Origin: Rhodospirillaceae bacterium bin65
GTDB lineage: Bacteria; Pseudomonadota; Alphaproteobacteria; Bin65
Length of the DNA stretch: 55,263 nucleotides
Assembly (NCBI GenBank): GCA_002238725.1
Contig: MPMX01000029.1
Location: forward strand, 1-55,263
Reading direction: 5' to 3'
Numbering within the stretch: the first letter of the stretch is position 1; every line of letters begins with the position of its first letter. Made by a program: the position numbers and the translations under genes. Shown here piece by piece: positions 42,998 through 51,028 of the stretch. The notes beneath the pieces were generated by a model, which saw only the letters and a list, made by a program, of their open reading frames with translations, searched no databases and had not been told where the DNA came from.

Positions 42998-44020
42998 ATG
43001 GTCCAATCAATGGAAGAATATGACACGCTGGAAGTGGAAGCCGATTGGATAGACTACATCCGAACTCGCCTGCCGTACTCGTTCCTGAAGATACGCAGAG
43101 AGCGAAGCGGGCGGGGGTCCCGCCGTCGTGGAAGGCGGTACATCCTGTCCGAACCGGTGCTCCACGTCGGTTCGGAGTATCATAATTTCTGGCGTCGTGG
43201 ATACTCATACTACGTGGCGGGAAAACTGACGGATATCAATAATCTGTCCTCGCTCTGGGTCGAGTACCGGCGACTGCTCGTCGAGCTAACCCTACAGGAT
43301 GGGACGCCGGTTCATCCGCTGCTTATCGGCGGGGAACAAAACTACAATGCAATGCAACTCGAAAAGCTCTGGGCACCCGTGCAGGAGGATCACCTGAACC
43401 GTGAACGAGTGGTAATGACGAACATGTGTCAGGCGATTGAACTCTGCCTGAAGGCGGTCAAGGCGCACGCCGAGTACCGAGAAAACGGCATCTTCGAATT
43501 CGATGATGATCATGACTTGAAGCGGATATATGAGTCACTTCCTCCTGTGCTTGTGCAAGAAATTGAAGTCGAATCAAGGAGCTTCGCACGGCAATACACT
43601 GACTTTCGGAAAGCAGTCGACGACGATGTAATGCGGATGGAAACGAGAATGGTATGGGCGTGGGATTGGGAGAGAATTGGTGACAGGGTGGAATCGAACG
43701 CATACACGGCAATCCTGCAAGCAAATGATCCCGCCGTCGTGCCTGACGACTGGTTTGGTGAAGCCTTGCAACTATTGCACGAACACGACATCACTTACGA
43801 TCGGTATTCACCAGACGCAGGACGCGACGAGTATCCTGTGAAGCGGATTCACTACGGACTCATGCTCGGGCGGTTTCTCTACGAGCACTTGTTCCCGGTC
43901 CGATTCGGAGGCCAGGGCCGGGTGCCTGCACGATTTGTCGTGTTGCATGGGCACGTCTGGCCTCAGCCCAGGCGCGCGCCAACCGGGCAACTGACCGGCG
44001 TGTTTTTCCCGCGTCGCTGA
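42998..44020 (+). CDS. Unrecognised protein with HEPN-like segment, between IS ends
   Basis: A 340-residue soluble protein with no clear family. The middle (about residues 143-192) reads NMCQAIELCLKAVKAHAEY then DDDHDLKRIYESLPPVL, which resembles HEPN helices (E-x3-K-A then H-D-L-x3-Y/F-x2-L-P). HEPN proteins are common as RNases in toxin-antitoxin and antiphage systems, although the catalytic Arg-x4-6-His was not clearly located (a candidate is RDEYPVKRIH near the C-terminus). The start at 42998 (MVQSMEEYD, behind GGCAGG) is preferred over an ATG at 42968 that lies inside the IS end copy. Composition is less GC-rich than neighbours. Function unknown. Confidence 0.6.
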   Translation: MVQSMEEYDTLEVEADWIDYIRTRLPYSFLKIRRERSGRGSRRRGRRYILSEPVLHVGSEYHNFWRRGYSYYVAGKLTDINNLSSLWVEYRRLLVELTLQDGTPVHPLLIGGEQNYNAMQLEKLWAPVQEDHLNRERVVMTNMCQAIELCLKAVKAHAEYRENGIFEFDDDHDLKRIYESLPPVLVQEIEVESRSFARQYTDFRKAVDDDVMRMETRMVWAWDWERIGDRVESNAYTAILQANDPAVVPDDWFGEALQLLHEHDITYDRYSPDAGRDEYPVKRIHYGLMLGRFLYEHLFPVRFGGQGRVPARFVVLHGHVWPQPRRAPTGQLTGVFFPRR

Positions 44021-44165
44021 ACGCGCGGAAGAAGTCAGTCCGCCCTCGATCATCGTCAGGACCTTCCTTCGTCAGCCAAAATGAAGAAGAACGGATCGGC
44101 ACAAGACCGACAAGGACTCCTCAAGATGCCTGGTTACGTGCAACATGCCGTCGCACTGCTGGCGC

Positions 44166-45368
44166 TAGTGTAGTGTCCTTAACAAAATAGTGATTAAGAA
44201 GCTTTTGGCAGTGTCTCGCGACCCCGGTGAACTTTTTCAAGAATCTCGTCAACAGCCTTCGTCCAGACGAGAGGGCGTGGGTTTTCGTTGTAGCTGAGCA
44301 GGTAATCACGCAAGCACTTCTCCAATTGAGGCACCGAGGTGAACATGCCACGACGAATCTGTTTCTGCGTGAGTATGCCGAAGAACCGCTCCACGAGGTT
44401 GGCCCAGGAGGAACTGGTCGGGATGAAGTGCAGGAAAACGCGCTTCTTGCGTTCAATCCATGCGAGCACCTCCTCGTGTTTGTGTGTCACGTAGTTGTCC
44501 AGAACGATGTGAATCTCTTGTTCCTTGGGTACGGTCCTTTCGATCTCTCGCAGAAACCTCAGCACCTCCTGATGCCGGTGCTTGCGATACGTCTTGCCGA
44601 TCACCTCTCCGGCGGCGATGTTCAACGCCGCAAACAACGTGGTGGTCCCGTGACGCTGGTAGTCGTGTGTCATCGTCTCGCAGCGCCCCTTCTTCATTGG
44701 CAAACCGGGTTGCGTGCGGTCCAATGCCTGGATCTGGCTCTTCTCGTCAAAGCTGAACACCGCGGCGTTGTGCGGCGGTTCAAGGTACAACCCGACCACA
44801 TCGCGCAACTTCTCCTCAAACCGCGGATCATTGCTGAGTTTGAAAGTACGCACCAGGTGCGGCTTCAGTCCGTGGGCACGCCATACCCGGTTGACGAAGC
44901 TGTGGGTCGTGTTCAGATGCCGTGCCATCGACCGGCACGACCAATGGGTCGCGTCGCTCGGTATCGTCTGCGTCGTCGCCTCGAGGACTTGGCTGCGCAG
45001 TTCCGCCTGCTTGTTGGAGTCCTTGCCGCCGTGGTTCGCCCCGCGCGGGCGTTCCTTCTCAATATTCGACATCCCTTCTTTCGCAACACGACTTCGCCAG
45101 CGCCCGACCTTGTTGGCGTCGATTCCCAGCTCCGCGGCGATCGCTTTGTTGGTCATCCCTTGGGCCGCCATCAGAACGATTCGTGCACGCTCGCGCAGGC
45201 GCACCGAGGTACTACGTGCCGAAGCCCACTTTTCAAGCTTCCTGTACTCTTCCTTCGATAAGGTGATTTCTGCCGCCACTCGCATCGCATCGCCCACAAA
45301 TTCTTGACACGAAGGAGGATGACTCATTCCAATCAGATAAACCACGTTTTATTCGCGACACTACACTA
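44166..45368. mobile_element. IS630-family insertion sequence
   Basis: A 1.2 kb element with one transposase gene. Terminal inverted repeats are GTGTAGTGTC (from 44168) and GACACTACAC (to 45366), with further similarity inward (AACAAAA / AATAAAA). It is bounded by TA on both sides (44166-44167 and 45367-45368), the expected target duplication of IS630/Tc1-type elements. The right TA is part of the stop codon of the extradiol-type dioxygenase gene. A second copy of the left end lies at 42944, so a larger compound unit 42944-45368 is possible. Confidence 0.9.
44194..45327 (-). CDS. IS630-family transposase
   Basis: A 377-residue DDE transposase. The N-terminal helix-turn-helix includes GMTNKAIAAELGIDANKVGRW (about residues 53-73), followed by a second winged HTH. 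The catalytic triad is visible as FSFDEKSQIQ, IVLDNYVTH and NLVERFFG, the Asp-Asp-Glu pattern of the family. The gene is intact, so the element may be active. The ATG at 45327 (MSHPPSCQEF) is used; a GTG at 45345 is an alternative. Its last codons lie within the left-end sequence that is duplicated at 42944. Confidence 0.93.
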   Translation of the reverse strand: MSHPPSCQEFVGDAMRVAAEITLSKEEYRKLEKWASARSTSVRLRERARIVLMAAQGMTNKAIAAELGIDANKVGRWRSRVAKEGMSNIEKERPRGANHGGKDSNKQAELRSQVLEATTQTIPSDATHWSCRSMARHLNTTHSFVNRVWRAHGLKPHLVRTFKLSNDPRFEEKLRDVVGLYLEPPHNAAVFSFDEKSQIQALDRTQPGLPMKKGRCETMTHDYQRHGTTTLFAALNIAAGEVIGKTYRKHRHQEVLRFLREIERTVPKEQEIHIVLDNYVTHKHEEVLAWIERKKRVFLHFIPTSSSWANLVERFFGILTQKQIRRGMFTSVPQLEKCLRDYLLSYNENPRPLVWTKAVDEILEKVHRGRETLPKAS

Positions 45369-46328
45369 GGTCCGCAGCGGGTCGTTGTCGCTGGTCAGCG
45401 AGGCGCGGCGGTCGGCGAGCTGGGCGCCCCATTGCGAGTGGAGCACGTCTTTCAGCGGGGCGACGTTGGTCGGGTCCTCTGCATTGAGGAAATCGCCGCC
45501 GTAATAGTGCTCGACCCGGTTGCCGAACGGATCGAACCAGTAGTCGAAAATCTGGCCCGCGATGGTGTGCCGGCCAATGCCCCAGGAATGCTGGTGGCCC
45601 TGCGCCTTCAGATGTTCGTGGCCGATGAACAGCGCATTGACGTCGGCGACTTCGAAGGCGATGTGCCCGAGCCCGGTTTCCTCCGACCGGACGCTCAGAT
45701 GGATGTGCTGATCGACGAATTCCTTGCCCCTGTCGACGCGGTTGAAGACGACGGCCAGTTCGTCCGGCTCGTCCGGGACATGGCAGACGTCGGAGCTGAG
45801 AAAGCCGAAATGCGCCTTGTAGAAATCGTCGCTCGCCCGGCAGTCCGGCACATTGAGCACGAAATGGCCGAGGCGCCTGACCTGGCAGGGCACGCGCGAC
45901 TGCCGCGCGACCGGCCCGCCGCGCCGCCGCGCCGGCCCGAAATCCGGCCCGACCGCTTCGCTGTCCTCAAGCGGCGCCAGTTCTCCGACGCCGAAAACGG
46001 TCTCGACGCGAAAACCGTGGGGATCGGTGATCCGGACGCGCCAGCCGCCGCCCGGCTCGTCGATCGACTCGACCGGCGAAGCGCCTTCGGCCCGGGACAG
46101 AACTTTGAGGTCCCTGAGGCTTGCCGCCTTGAAGGCCATGCCGAGGAAGGCCAGTTCGTCGGCCAGATGGGTAATGTGAAAATGATGGTCGGCATTGGTG
46201 CCGCGCATGTAGAGCGCGTCGACGGTCCGCGCCGAACGGACCAGGCCGAAATCGGTCAGGAACCGCTCCATCCGGTCGAGATCGGGCGCGGCGAAACGGG
46301 CCCAGGCGAGATCCGTGGCCTTGATCAT
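45366..46328 (-). CDS. Extradiol ring-cleavage dioxygenase-like (VOC superfamily) protein
   Basis: A 320-residue two-domain VOC protein of the type I extradiol dioxygenase class. Iron ligands in the C-terminal domain fit RLGHFVLNV (His), GLGHIAFEV (His) and NRVEHYYGGD (Glu), near residues 153, 219 and 271. Such enzymes cleave catechol-like rings next to the hydroxyls. The ATG at 46328 follows a GGAGGAGCG ribosome site on this strand. The TAG stop spans the IS630 insertion point: C at 45366 is the last IS base, yet both the uninterrupted and the interrupted sequence give TAG, so the protein is unchanged. Confidence 0.9.
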   Translation of the reverse strand: MIKATDLAWARFAAPDLDRMERFLTDFGLVRSARTVDALYMRGTNADHHFHITHLADELAFLGMAFKAASLRDLKVLSRAEGASPVESIDEPGGGWRVRITDPHGFRVETVFGVGELAPLEDSEAVGPDFGPARRRGGPVARQSRVPCQVRRLGHFVLNVPDCRASDDFYKAHFGFLSSDVCHVPDEPDELAVVFNRVDRGKEFVDQHIHLSVRSEETGLGHIAFEVADVNALFIGHEHLKAQGHQHSWGIGRHTIAGQIFDYWFDPFGNRVEHYYGGDFLNAEDPTNVAPLKDVLHSQWGAQLADRRASLTSDNDPLRT

Positions 46329-46702
46329 CCGCTCCTCCTGTCCGGCGCGGTCCGTTGCGGATTCCGGCGTAGCGTCCGTTCCGGCGCCGCCATTGTGAAA
46401 GCGGCCCCCGGCCTGTCAACCGCGAAAGCCGGACAGCATGGCCGGAGGCGGCGGCGCGCCGCGCAGCCGGCAACCGTCCCTTGCGCAATGATTTCTTGAC
46501 ACCGGCCGCGTTTTTCAGCCACGTTTTCAGTATCCGCCAGTCGCTCCAAATAAATCATCAATTTGATCCAGAAATACTTTCAGAGTATTAATGAAACAGA
46601 ATAAAGAAGAGTGCGTTTATTCTATAATTGAGTTTCAAAATATGCGATTCTGAATATTTGGTAGGGTTGGCGGAAGACAAGTCCTGAACGGGAGGAGAGA
46701 CA
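46329..46702. other. Divergent intergenic region with AT-rich segment
   Basis: About 374 bases between the divergent dioxygenase and TAXI receptor genes. The part from about 46540 to 46680 is AT-rich and probably holds promoters. A TTGACA at 46496-46501 is a candidate -35 in the forward direction, but no good -10 lies at 16-18 bases. No gene is seen. Confidence 0.45.
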
Positions 46703-47725
46703 GTGAACTATTCGTCATTATTATTGAAATCCGTCGTCGGCATGGCAGCAATGGCCTGCCTGACTGCCGGCGCGCACGCCCAGACGATGTACCAGTCCGA
46801 AACGGGCGCCCCCGGCGGTTCGGCGCACAGCATGCTGGTGACCTTCACCAAGATGGCCCGGCGGGCCGGCGTCAGCATCCAGGTCAATGCCGGCAAAACG
46901 CTCACCCGGTCCATGCTCGCGGCGGGCCAGGGCAAGATCCACTTCTATTCCGGCGTGCCGGCCTTCTACGTCCCGATGTCCAAGGGCACGAAGATGTACA
47001 GGAAGGTGAAGGCCGCGCCGGCGGCATCGAAAAACATCCGCTTCATCTTCTCCTACCCGGCCGGCGTCACCCATGTCCTCGTGTTCGCCAATTCCGGCAT
47101 GAAAAGCATGATGGATTTCAAGGGCAAGAAGGTCTTTCTCGGGCCGCCGTCCGGCGCCGCGACCTGGGAAGCCAAGACGATCATCAAGGCCGTGACCGGC
47201 TATGAATCCGGCAAGGATTATACCGGCGTCGTGCTGAACTGGGGCGAAGGCATCCAGGCCATGCGCGACAAGAAGATCGACGTGCTGTTCCGGCCGGTCG
47301 ATATCGGCTCGGCGCTGGTCCAGCAGTTCGGGCTGACCAACACTTTCCGGCTCATCACAATTCCCGACAAGGGCTGGGAGCACAGCCTGATGAAAAAGCT
47401 GCTGGAGGATCCGGACTACCTGATCGCCACGGTCAAGCCGAAGACCTATCGCGGCCAGGTCAACGAGGGGCCGGTCAAGGTGCTCGGCTACTACCTGTTC
47501 ATCGGCACCCAGGCGAAGGTCAGCAGCGACATCGTCTACAAGGTGACGAAGACCTTCTGGGACAATATCAAAGAGGTCCACGCCACCGCGAAATATATGG
47601 AAGCCCTGAACAAGGAGACGGCGCTCGCCGCGGTCACGGGGCCGCTGCATATCGGCGCGTATCGATATTACAAGGAAGCGGGCTTCAAGATTCCGGCCGC
47701 GATCGTCCCGCCGGAAGCGAAGTAA
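46703..47725 (+). CDS. TAXI-family TRAP transporter solute receptor (second system)
   Basis: A 340-residue TAXI receptor. The signal peptide ends LTAGAHA-QT; the mature start TMYQSETGAPGGSAHSMLV matches the TAXI opening, and later segments (FKGKKVFLGPPSGAA; ALAAVTGPLHIGAYRYYKEAG) resemble the end of the first receptor. The start is a GTG at 46703 with a very strong ribosome site GGAGGAGAG. The fused permease follows about 100 bases later. It is divergent enough from the 40425 receptor to suggest a different ligand. Confidence 0.92.
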   Translation: MNYSSLLLKSVVGMAAMACLTAGAHAQTMYQSETGAPGGSAHSMLVTFTKMARRAGVSIQVNAGKTLTRSMLAAGQGKIHFYSGVPAFYVPMSKGTKMYRKVKAAPAASKNIRFIFSYPAGVTHVLVFANSGMKSMMDFKGKKVFLGPPSGAATWEAKTIIKAVTGYESGKDYTGVVLNWGEGIQAMRDKKIDVLFRPVDIGSALVQQFGLTNTFRLITIPDKGWEHSLMKKLLEDPDYLIATVKPKTYRGQVNEGPVKVLGYYLFIGTQAKVSSDIVYKVTKTFWDNIKEVHATAKYMEALNKETALAAVTGPLHIGAYRYYKEAGFKIPAAIVPPEAK

Positions 47726-47828
47726 TTGCCGGATCGTCCGGGCCGGCGCTTCGAAGTCGGCCCGGACGGCATTCCCGACCGGCCGGAACCGCCCCTAGTG
47801 ATCTGCCGCTCACCGGAAATGTCCTGCC

Positions 47829-49754
47829 GTGGCGCAGGGTGAGCGGAGTCGCGCGGCCGGCGGTCCGCCGGTAACGGGCCGGATCGCCGCGGCTCTCGTT
47901 TCGCTGTTCGCCTTCGGCATCGCCGCCGAGACCCTCTACGCCACCGGATTCGGCCTGTTTTACCCGATCGAACAGCGCGCCGGGATCCTGATCGCGTCCG
48001 TCGCGATCGTCGTGTTCCTCGCCTACACGCCGCAGGGGAAACTGCCGAAATCGCCGGCGCTGAAGAGCGCCCGGATCCTGATCGACATCGGGATGCTGGG
48101 CGTGGCGCTGTGGTCCATGTGGCACTTCACGGTCATCCAGTCGATCATGGAGGACACGATCCACGAACTGGGCGAGACCGATGTCTGGGCGGCGGGGCTG
48201 GGTGTGCTCGTCCTGCTCGAGTTGACCCGCCGGGTCTGGGGCTGGACCCTGTTCCTCGTCAGCGCGATCTGCTGCTTCTACATCCTGTTCGGCGCCGATC
48301 TGCCCGGCATTTTCCGCCATTCCGGTTTCTCGCCCGACCAGCTCGCCGAGAATATCTGGTTCAATCTCAACAAGGGCATATTCGGCACGATCACCAACAT
48401 CGTGATCAACATCGTGCTGATCTTCATCCTGTTCGGCGTCATGCTGGAGGGTACGGGCGCCGGCGAAACCCTGCTGAAATTCTCGTTCCGGGCGACCCGG
48501 CACACGCGCGGCGGCCCGGCCCATGCCGCCATCGTCGCCTCGAGCCTGTTCGGCACCATGTCCGGCAGCACCGTCGCCAACATCGTCGGCACCGGCACCT
48601 TCACGATCCCGCTGATCAAGCGGCGCGGCTTCAGGCCCGCCTTCGCCGGCGGGATCGAGGCGACGGCGTCGAGCGGCGGCCAGATCATGCCGCCGATCAT
48701 GGGCGCGGCGGCGCTGGTCATGGCGGATATCGCCGGCGTCTCCTACCTTCTCGTCATCGCCGCAGCCCTGCTGCCGGCGATTTTCTACTATGTCAGCCTG
48801 TTCGCCAGCGTCACGATCGAGGCGCGCCGGCAGGGCATCGAGCCGATCGCGGATCCCGACGCCTTCCGTCTGACCGCCGAGGACTATCGCCGTTCCGTAA
48901 TGTTCTTCGGCCCGGTCGTCGCCGTGGTTTCGGCGCTGATCGCCGGCTTTTCGCCCGCCATGGCCGGGTTCCTGGCGCTGATCTTCCTGACGGTCCTCAG
49001 CTTTATCAACCCGGATATCCGGCGCCGGCCGTGGCTGCTGATCCAGAGCCTCATCAAGGGCGCGATCACGAGCGCGGAGCTGATGATTTCCGTCGCCGCC
49101 ATCGGCCTGATCGTCGCGATTATGGACACGACCGGCCTCGGCCTCAAATTCGCCGGGCTGATCGAGCATATCGGCAGCGAGGACCTGTTCCTGTCGCTGT
49201 TCGTTGCCATGATCGGGGCGCTGATCCTCGGCATGGGGATGCCGACCCTGCCGGCCTATCTCATCATCGTGCTGATCATGGGCCCGGCGATCAAGCTGCT
49301 CGGTCTCAGTACGCTGACCGTCCACCTCTTCGTGTTCTATTACGGCGTCGCGTCTTCGCTCACGCCGCCGGTCGCCATTGCCGCCTATGCCGCCGCGCCC
49401 ATTGCGGGCGCCAATCCGATTACGACGGCGCTGATGTCGATCCGCATCGGCGCCGCCAAGTTCATCATCCCGTTCGTGTTCGCCTACTACCCGTCGCTGC
49501 TGCTCGTCGAACAGTTCTCGTACGGGGAATTTCTCGGCATCGTCTGCCGGCTGCTCCTGTCGATCTGGCTGCTGAGCACGGCGCTCAGCGGTTTCGACCG
49601 GCAGCGGCTCCCGCCGGTCGCCATCGGCCTCCGGCTTTGCCTCGCCTTCGCGGTCCTCGCCACGGTCTGGCAGGTCTACGTTCCGGCCGTTCTGCTCGGC
49701 GTCGCCATCATCGGCCTGCACTGGCGGCCCGGCGGCGCGGCCCGCGCCTGGTAA
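47829..49754 (+). CDS. TRAP transporter fused permease (second system)
   Basis: A 641-residue fused TRAP permease. After an N-terminal four-helix DctQ-like part come DctM-type signatures: SSLFGTMSGSTVANIVGTGTF near residue 238, GGQIMPPIMGAAALVMADIAG near residue 280, GALILGMGMPTLPAYLIIVL near residue 462, and FYYGVASSLTPPVAIAAYAA near residue 502. The start is a GTG at 47829. Together with the receptor at 46703 it makes a complete two-gene TRAP-TAXI importer. Unlike the first system it has no extra small membrane protein. Confidence 0.94.
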   Translation: MAQGERSRAAGGPPVTGRIAAALVSLFAFGIAAETLYATGFGLFYPIEQRAGILIASVAIVVFLAYTPQGKLPKSPALKSARILIDIGMLGVALWSMWHFTVIQSIMEDTIHELGETDVWAAGLGVLVLLELTRRVWGWTLFLVSAICCFYILFGADLPGIFRHSGFSPDQLAENIWFNLNKGIFGTITNIVINIVLIFILFGVMLEGTGAGETLLKFSFRATRHTRGGPAHAAIVASSLFGTMSGSTVANIVGTGTFTIPLIKRRGFRPAFAGGIEATASSGGQIMPPIMGAAALVMADIAGVSYLLVIAAALLPAIFYYVSLFASVTIEARRQGIEPIADPDAFRLTAEDYRRSVMFFGPVVAVVSALIAGFSPAMAGFLALIFLTVLSFINPDIRRRPWLLIQSLIKGAITSAELMISVAAIGLIVAIMDTTGLGLKFAGLIEHIGSEDLFLSLFVAMIGALILGMGMPTLPAYLIIVLIMGPAIKLLGLSTLTVHLFVFYYGVASSLTPPVAIAAYAAAPIAGANPITTALMSIRIGAAKFIIPFVFAYYPSLLLVEQFSYGEFLGIVCRLLLSIWLLSTALSGFDRQRLPPVAIGLRLCLAFAVLATVWQVYVPAVLLGVAIIGLHWRPGGAARAW

Positions 49755-49769
49755 GCCGCCGCACCGCTG

Positions 49770-50759
49770 CTATTGCAGCCAGGGCAGGCAGCCGGTTTCG
49801 GCCAGGATCGCGTCGAGGCCGGGCGTTTCCCTGGCCGCGGCATATTTCTGCCGGAGCGCGACCAGCGAGCGGGCGTGGTATTTCTGCGGCCCCTGGACGT
49901 AGGCGCCGCCCGGCAGATCGACGCTGAAGCTCTCCTCCCCGGCCTCCAGCGCGTCGGCATTTGCCCGCGACCAGGGCAGGAAGAAGGCGCCGGCGTTCGC
50001 CAGCAGCGGCGTCAGGGTGTCCTTCAGGCTGTCCCAGCTCTCGAACGGCCCGTCGTTGCGCGGCTCCAGCACCCGGTGGCTCCAGGCCAGCACCTTCGGC
50101 GCGCGGGCCCGGATGATGCCGGCCGCCGTGGGATCGAGCGCGGCCTCATAGAGCTGCGGCGCCAGGCCGAAATCGGCGAAGGCGGGGCGCGCGCCGAACA
50201 GGTATTTCCGCCCATCCAGATGCGCTTCCAGGATCGCGAGCAGATCGTCGAGGTAGCGCGAGATCAGCGGCGCGTTCTCCGGACTCGACCCGGTGAAATG
50301 GACCCGGCCGACCATCCGTTCCCGGACCTGGTCCGCGAGCGCTTCGACTGCCGCGGTTTCCCCATCCGGCAGGAAGGAGCGCGCCAGCACCAGCGCCGTG
50401 GCGCGCCGGTCGACCTCCGAATACCAGCGGTGATGGAACATCAGCTTGTTGCCCCATTCGTCGCCATATTCCTCGATCAGCGCGGAGAGGAAGCGCAGGG
50501 CCGGGTCTTCGGGATGGATCGACGGCTCGGGATACTTCGCTTCCAGCGCCTCGATGACCGGCGTCGAATCCTGGATCGCCGCGTCGTCCGGCGTGATGAC
50601 CAGCGGGATCAGCGGCAACCGCGCGCGGGCCTCGAACTCCTCCCGGTGCTGCGACCGTTGCAGCCAGAGGTGCGGGACGGCCTTGTAGCGGAACCAGGCC
50701 CGCACCTTGACCGAATAGGGCGACATCTCGTTGCCAAAGATCCTGAAGGGCGCTGTCAT
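49770..50759 (-). CDS. Glutathione S-transferase-like protein
   Basis: A 329-residue protein. The N-terminus is a thioredoxin-fold GST domain (FRIFGNEMSPYSVKVRAWFRYK; later IQDSTPVIEALEAKYP with the Ser/Thr-rich glutathione-contacting turn), followed by an all-helical C-terminal domain containing FADFGLAPQL. It is longer than typical 200-230-residue GSTs, with an extra C-terminal region of about 90 residues (VDLPGGAYVQGPQKYHARSL). The ATG at 50759 follows GAAAGGACC on this strand. It is convergent with the TRAP permease. A role in conjugating or isomerising xenobiotics is possible; the substrate is unknown. Confidence 0.88.
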   Translation of the reverse strand: MTAPFRIFGNEMSPYSVKVRAWFRYKAVPHLWLQRSQHREEFEARARLPLIPLVITPDDAAIQDSTPVIEALEAKYPEPSIHPEDPALRFLSALIEEYGDEWGNKLMFHHRWYSEVDRRATALVLARSFLPDGETAAVEALADQVRERMVGRVHFTGSSPENAPLISRYLDDLLAILEAHLDGRKYLFGARPAFADFGLAPQLYEAALDPTAAGIIRARAPKVLAWSHRVLEPRNDGPFESWDSLKDTLTPLLANAGAFFLPWSRANADALEAGEESFSVDLPGGAYVQGPQKYHARSLVALRQKYAAARETPGLDAILAETGCLPWLQ

Positions 50760-50845
50760 GCCGGTCCTTTCGTTTCGAGACTACTGTCGTTGACCATGCG
50801 GTCCTGGTCGGCGTCGGATTCCGCCGCGAAAGTCGGGTACCGACT

Positions 50846-51015
50846 GAATCCCCCTCCCCTTGGGGGAGGGGCCAGGGGAGGGGTTGTTTGCCGCCGCACC
50901 GATATCCGATCCCGGCGCCGCGACAGGGTCCGCAGACACCCCGCCCCACCCCACCCCCCCCCCCCCTACCCCCCGCCCCCAAGGGGAGGGGGGACCGCCA
51001 TCCGGGGTGGCAAAA
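50846..51015. repeat. G/C-block intergenic repeat with 13-C homopolymer
   Basis: CCCCTCCCCTTGGGGGAGGGG near 50850 is partly mirrored by CCCCCAAGGGGAGGGG near 50976-50992, giving inverted GC blocks about 110 bases apart. Between them is a C-rich run with 13 consecutive C at 50954-50966. The right end CCGGGGTGGCAAAA (51002-51015) matches the right arm of the palindromic repeat copy B. It sits between the GST and acyl-CoA synthetase genes. The C run is a likely slippage and assembly-error site. Confidence 0.6.
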
Positions 51016-51028
51016 TCGGTAATCCGCT

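Noticed and set aside
47685..49721. Reverse-strand frame of 678 codons opposite the second TRAP permease
   Set aside because: It is antisense to a clear permease with TRAP motifs; its product is a run of Asp, Arg and Gly with no domain.
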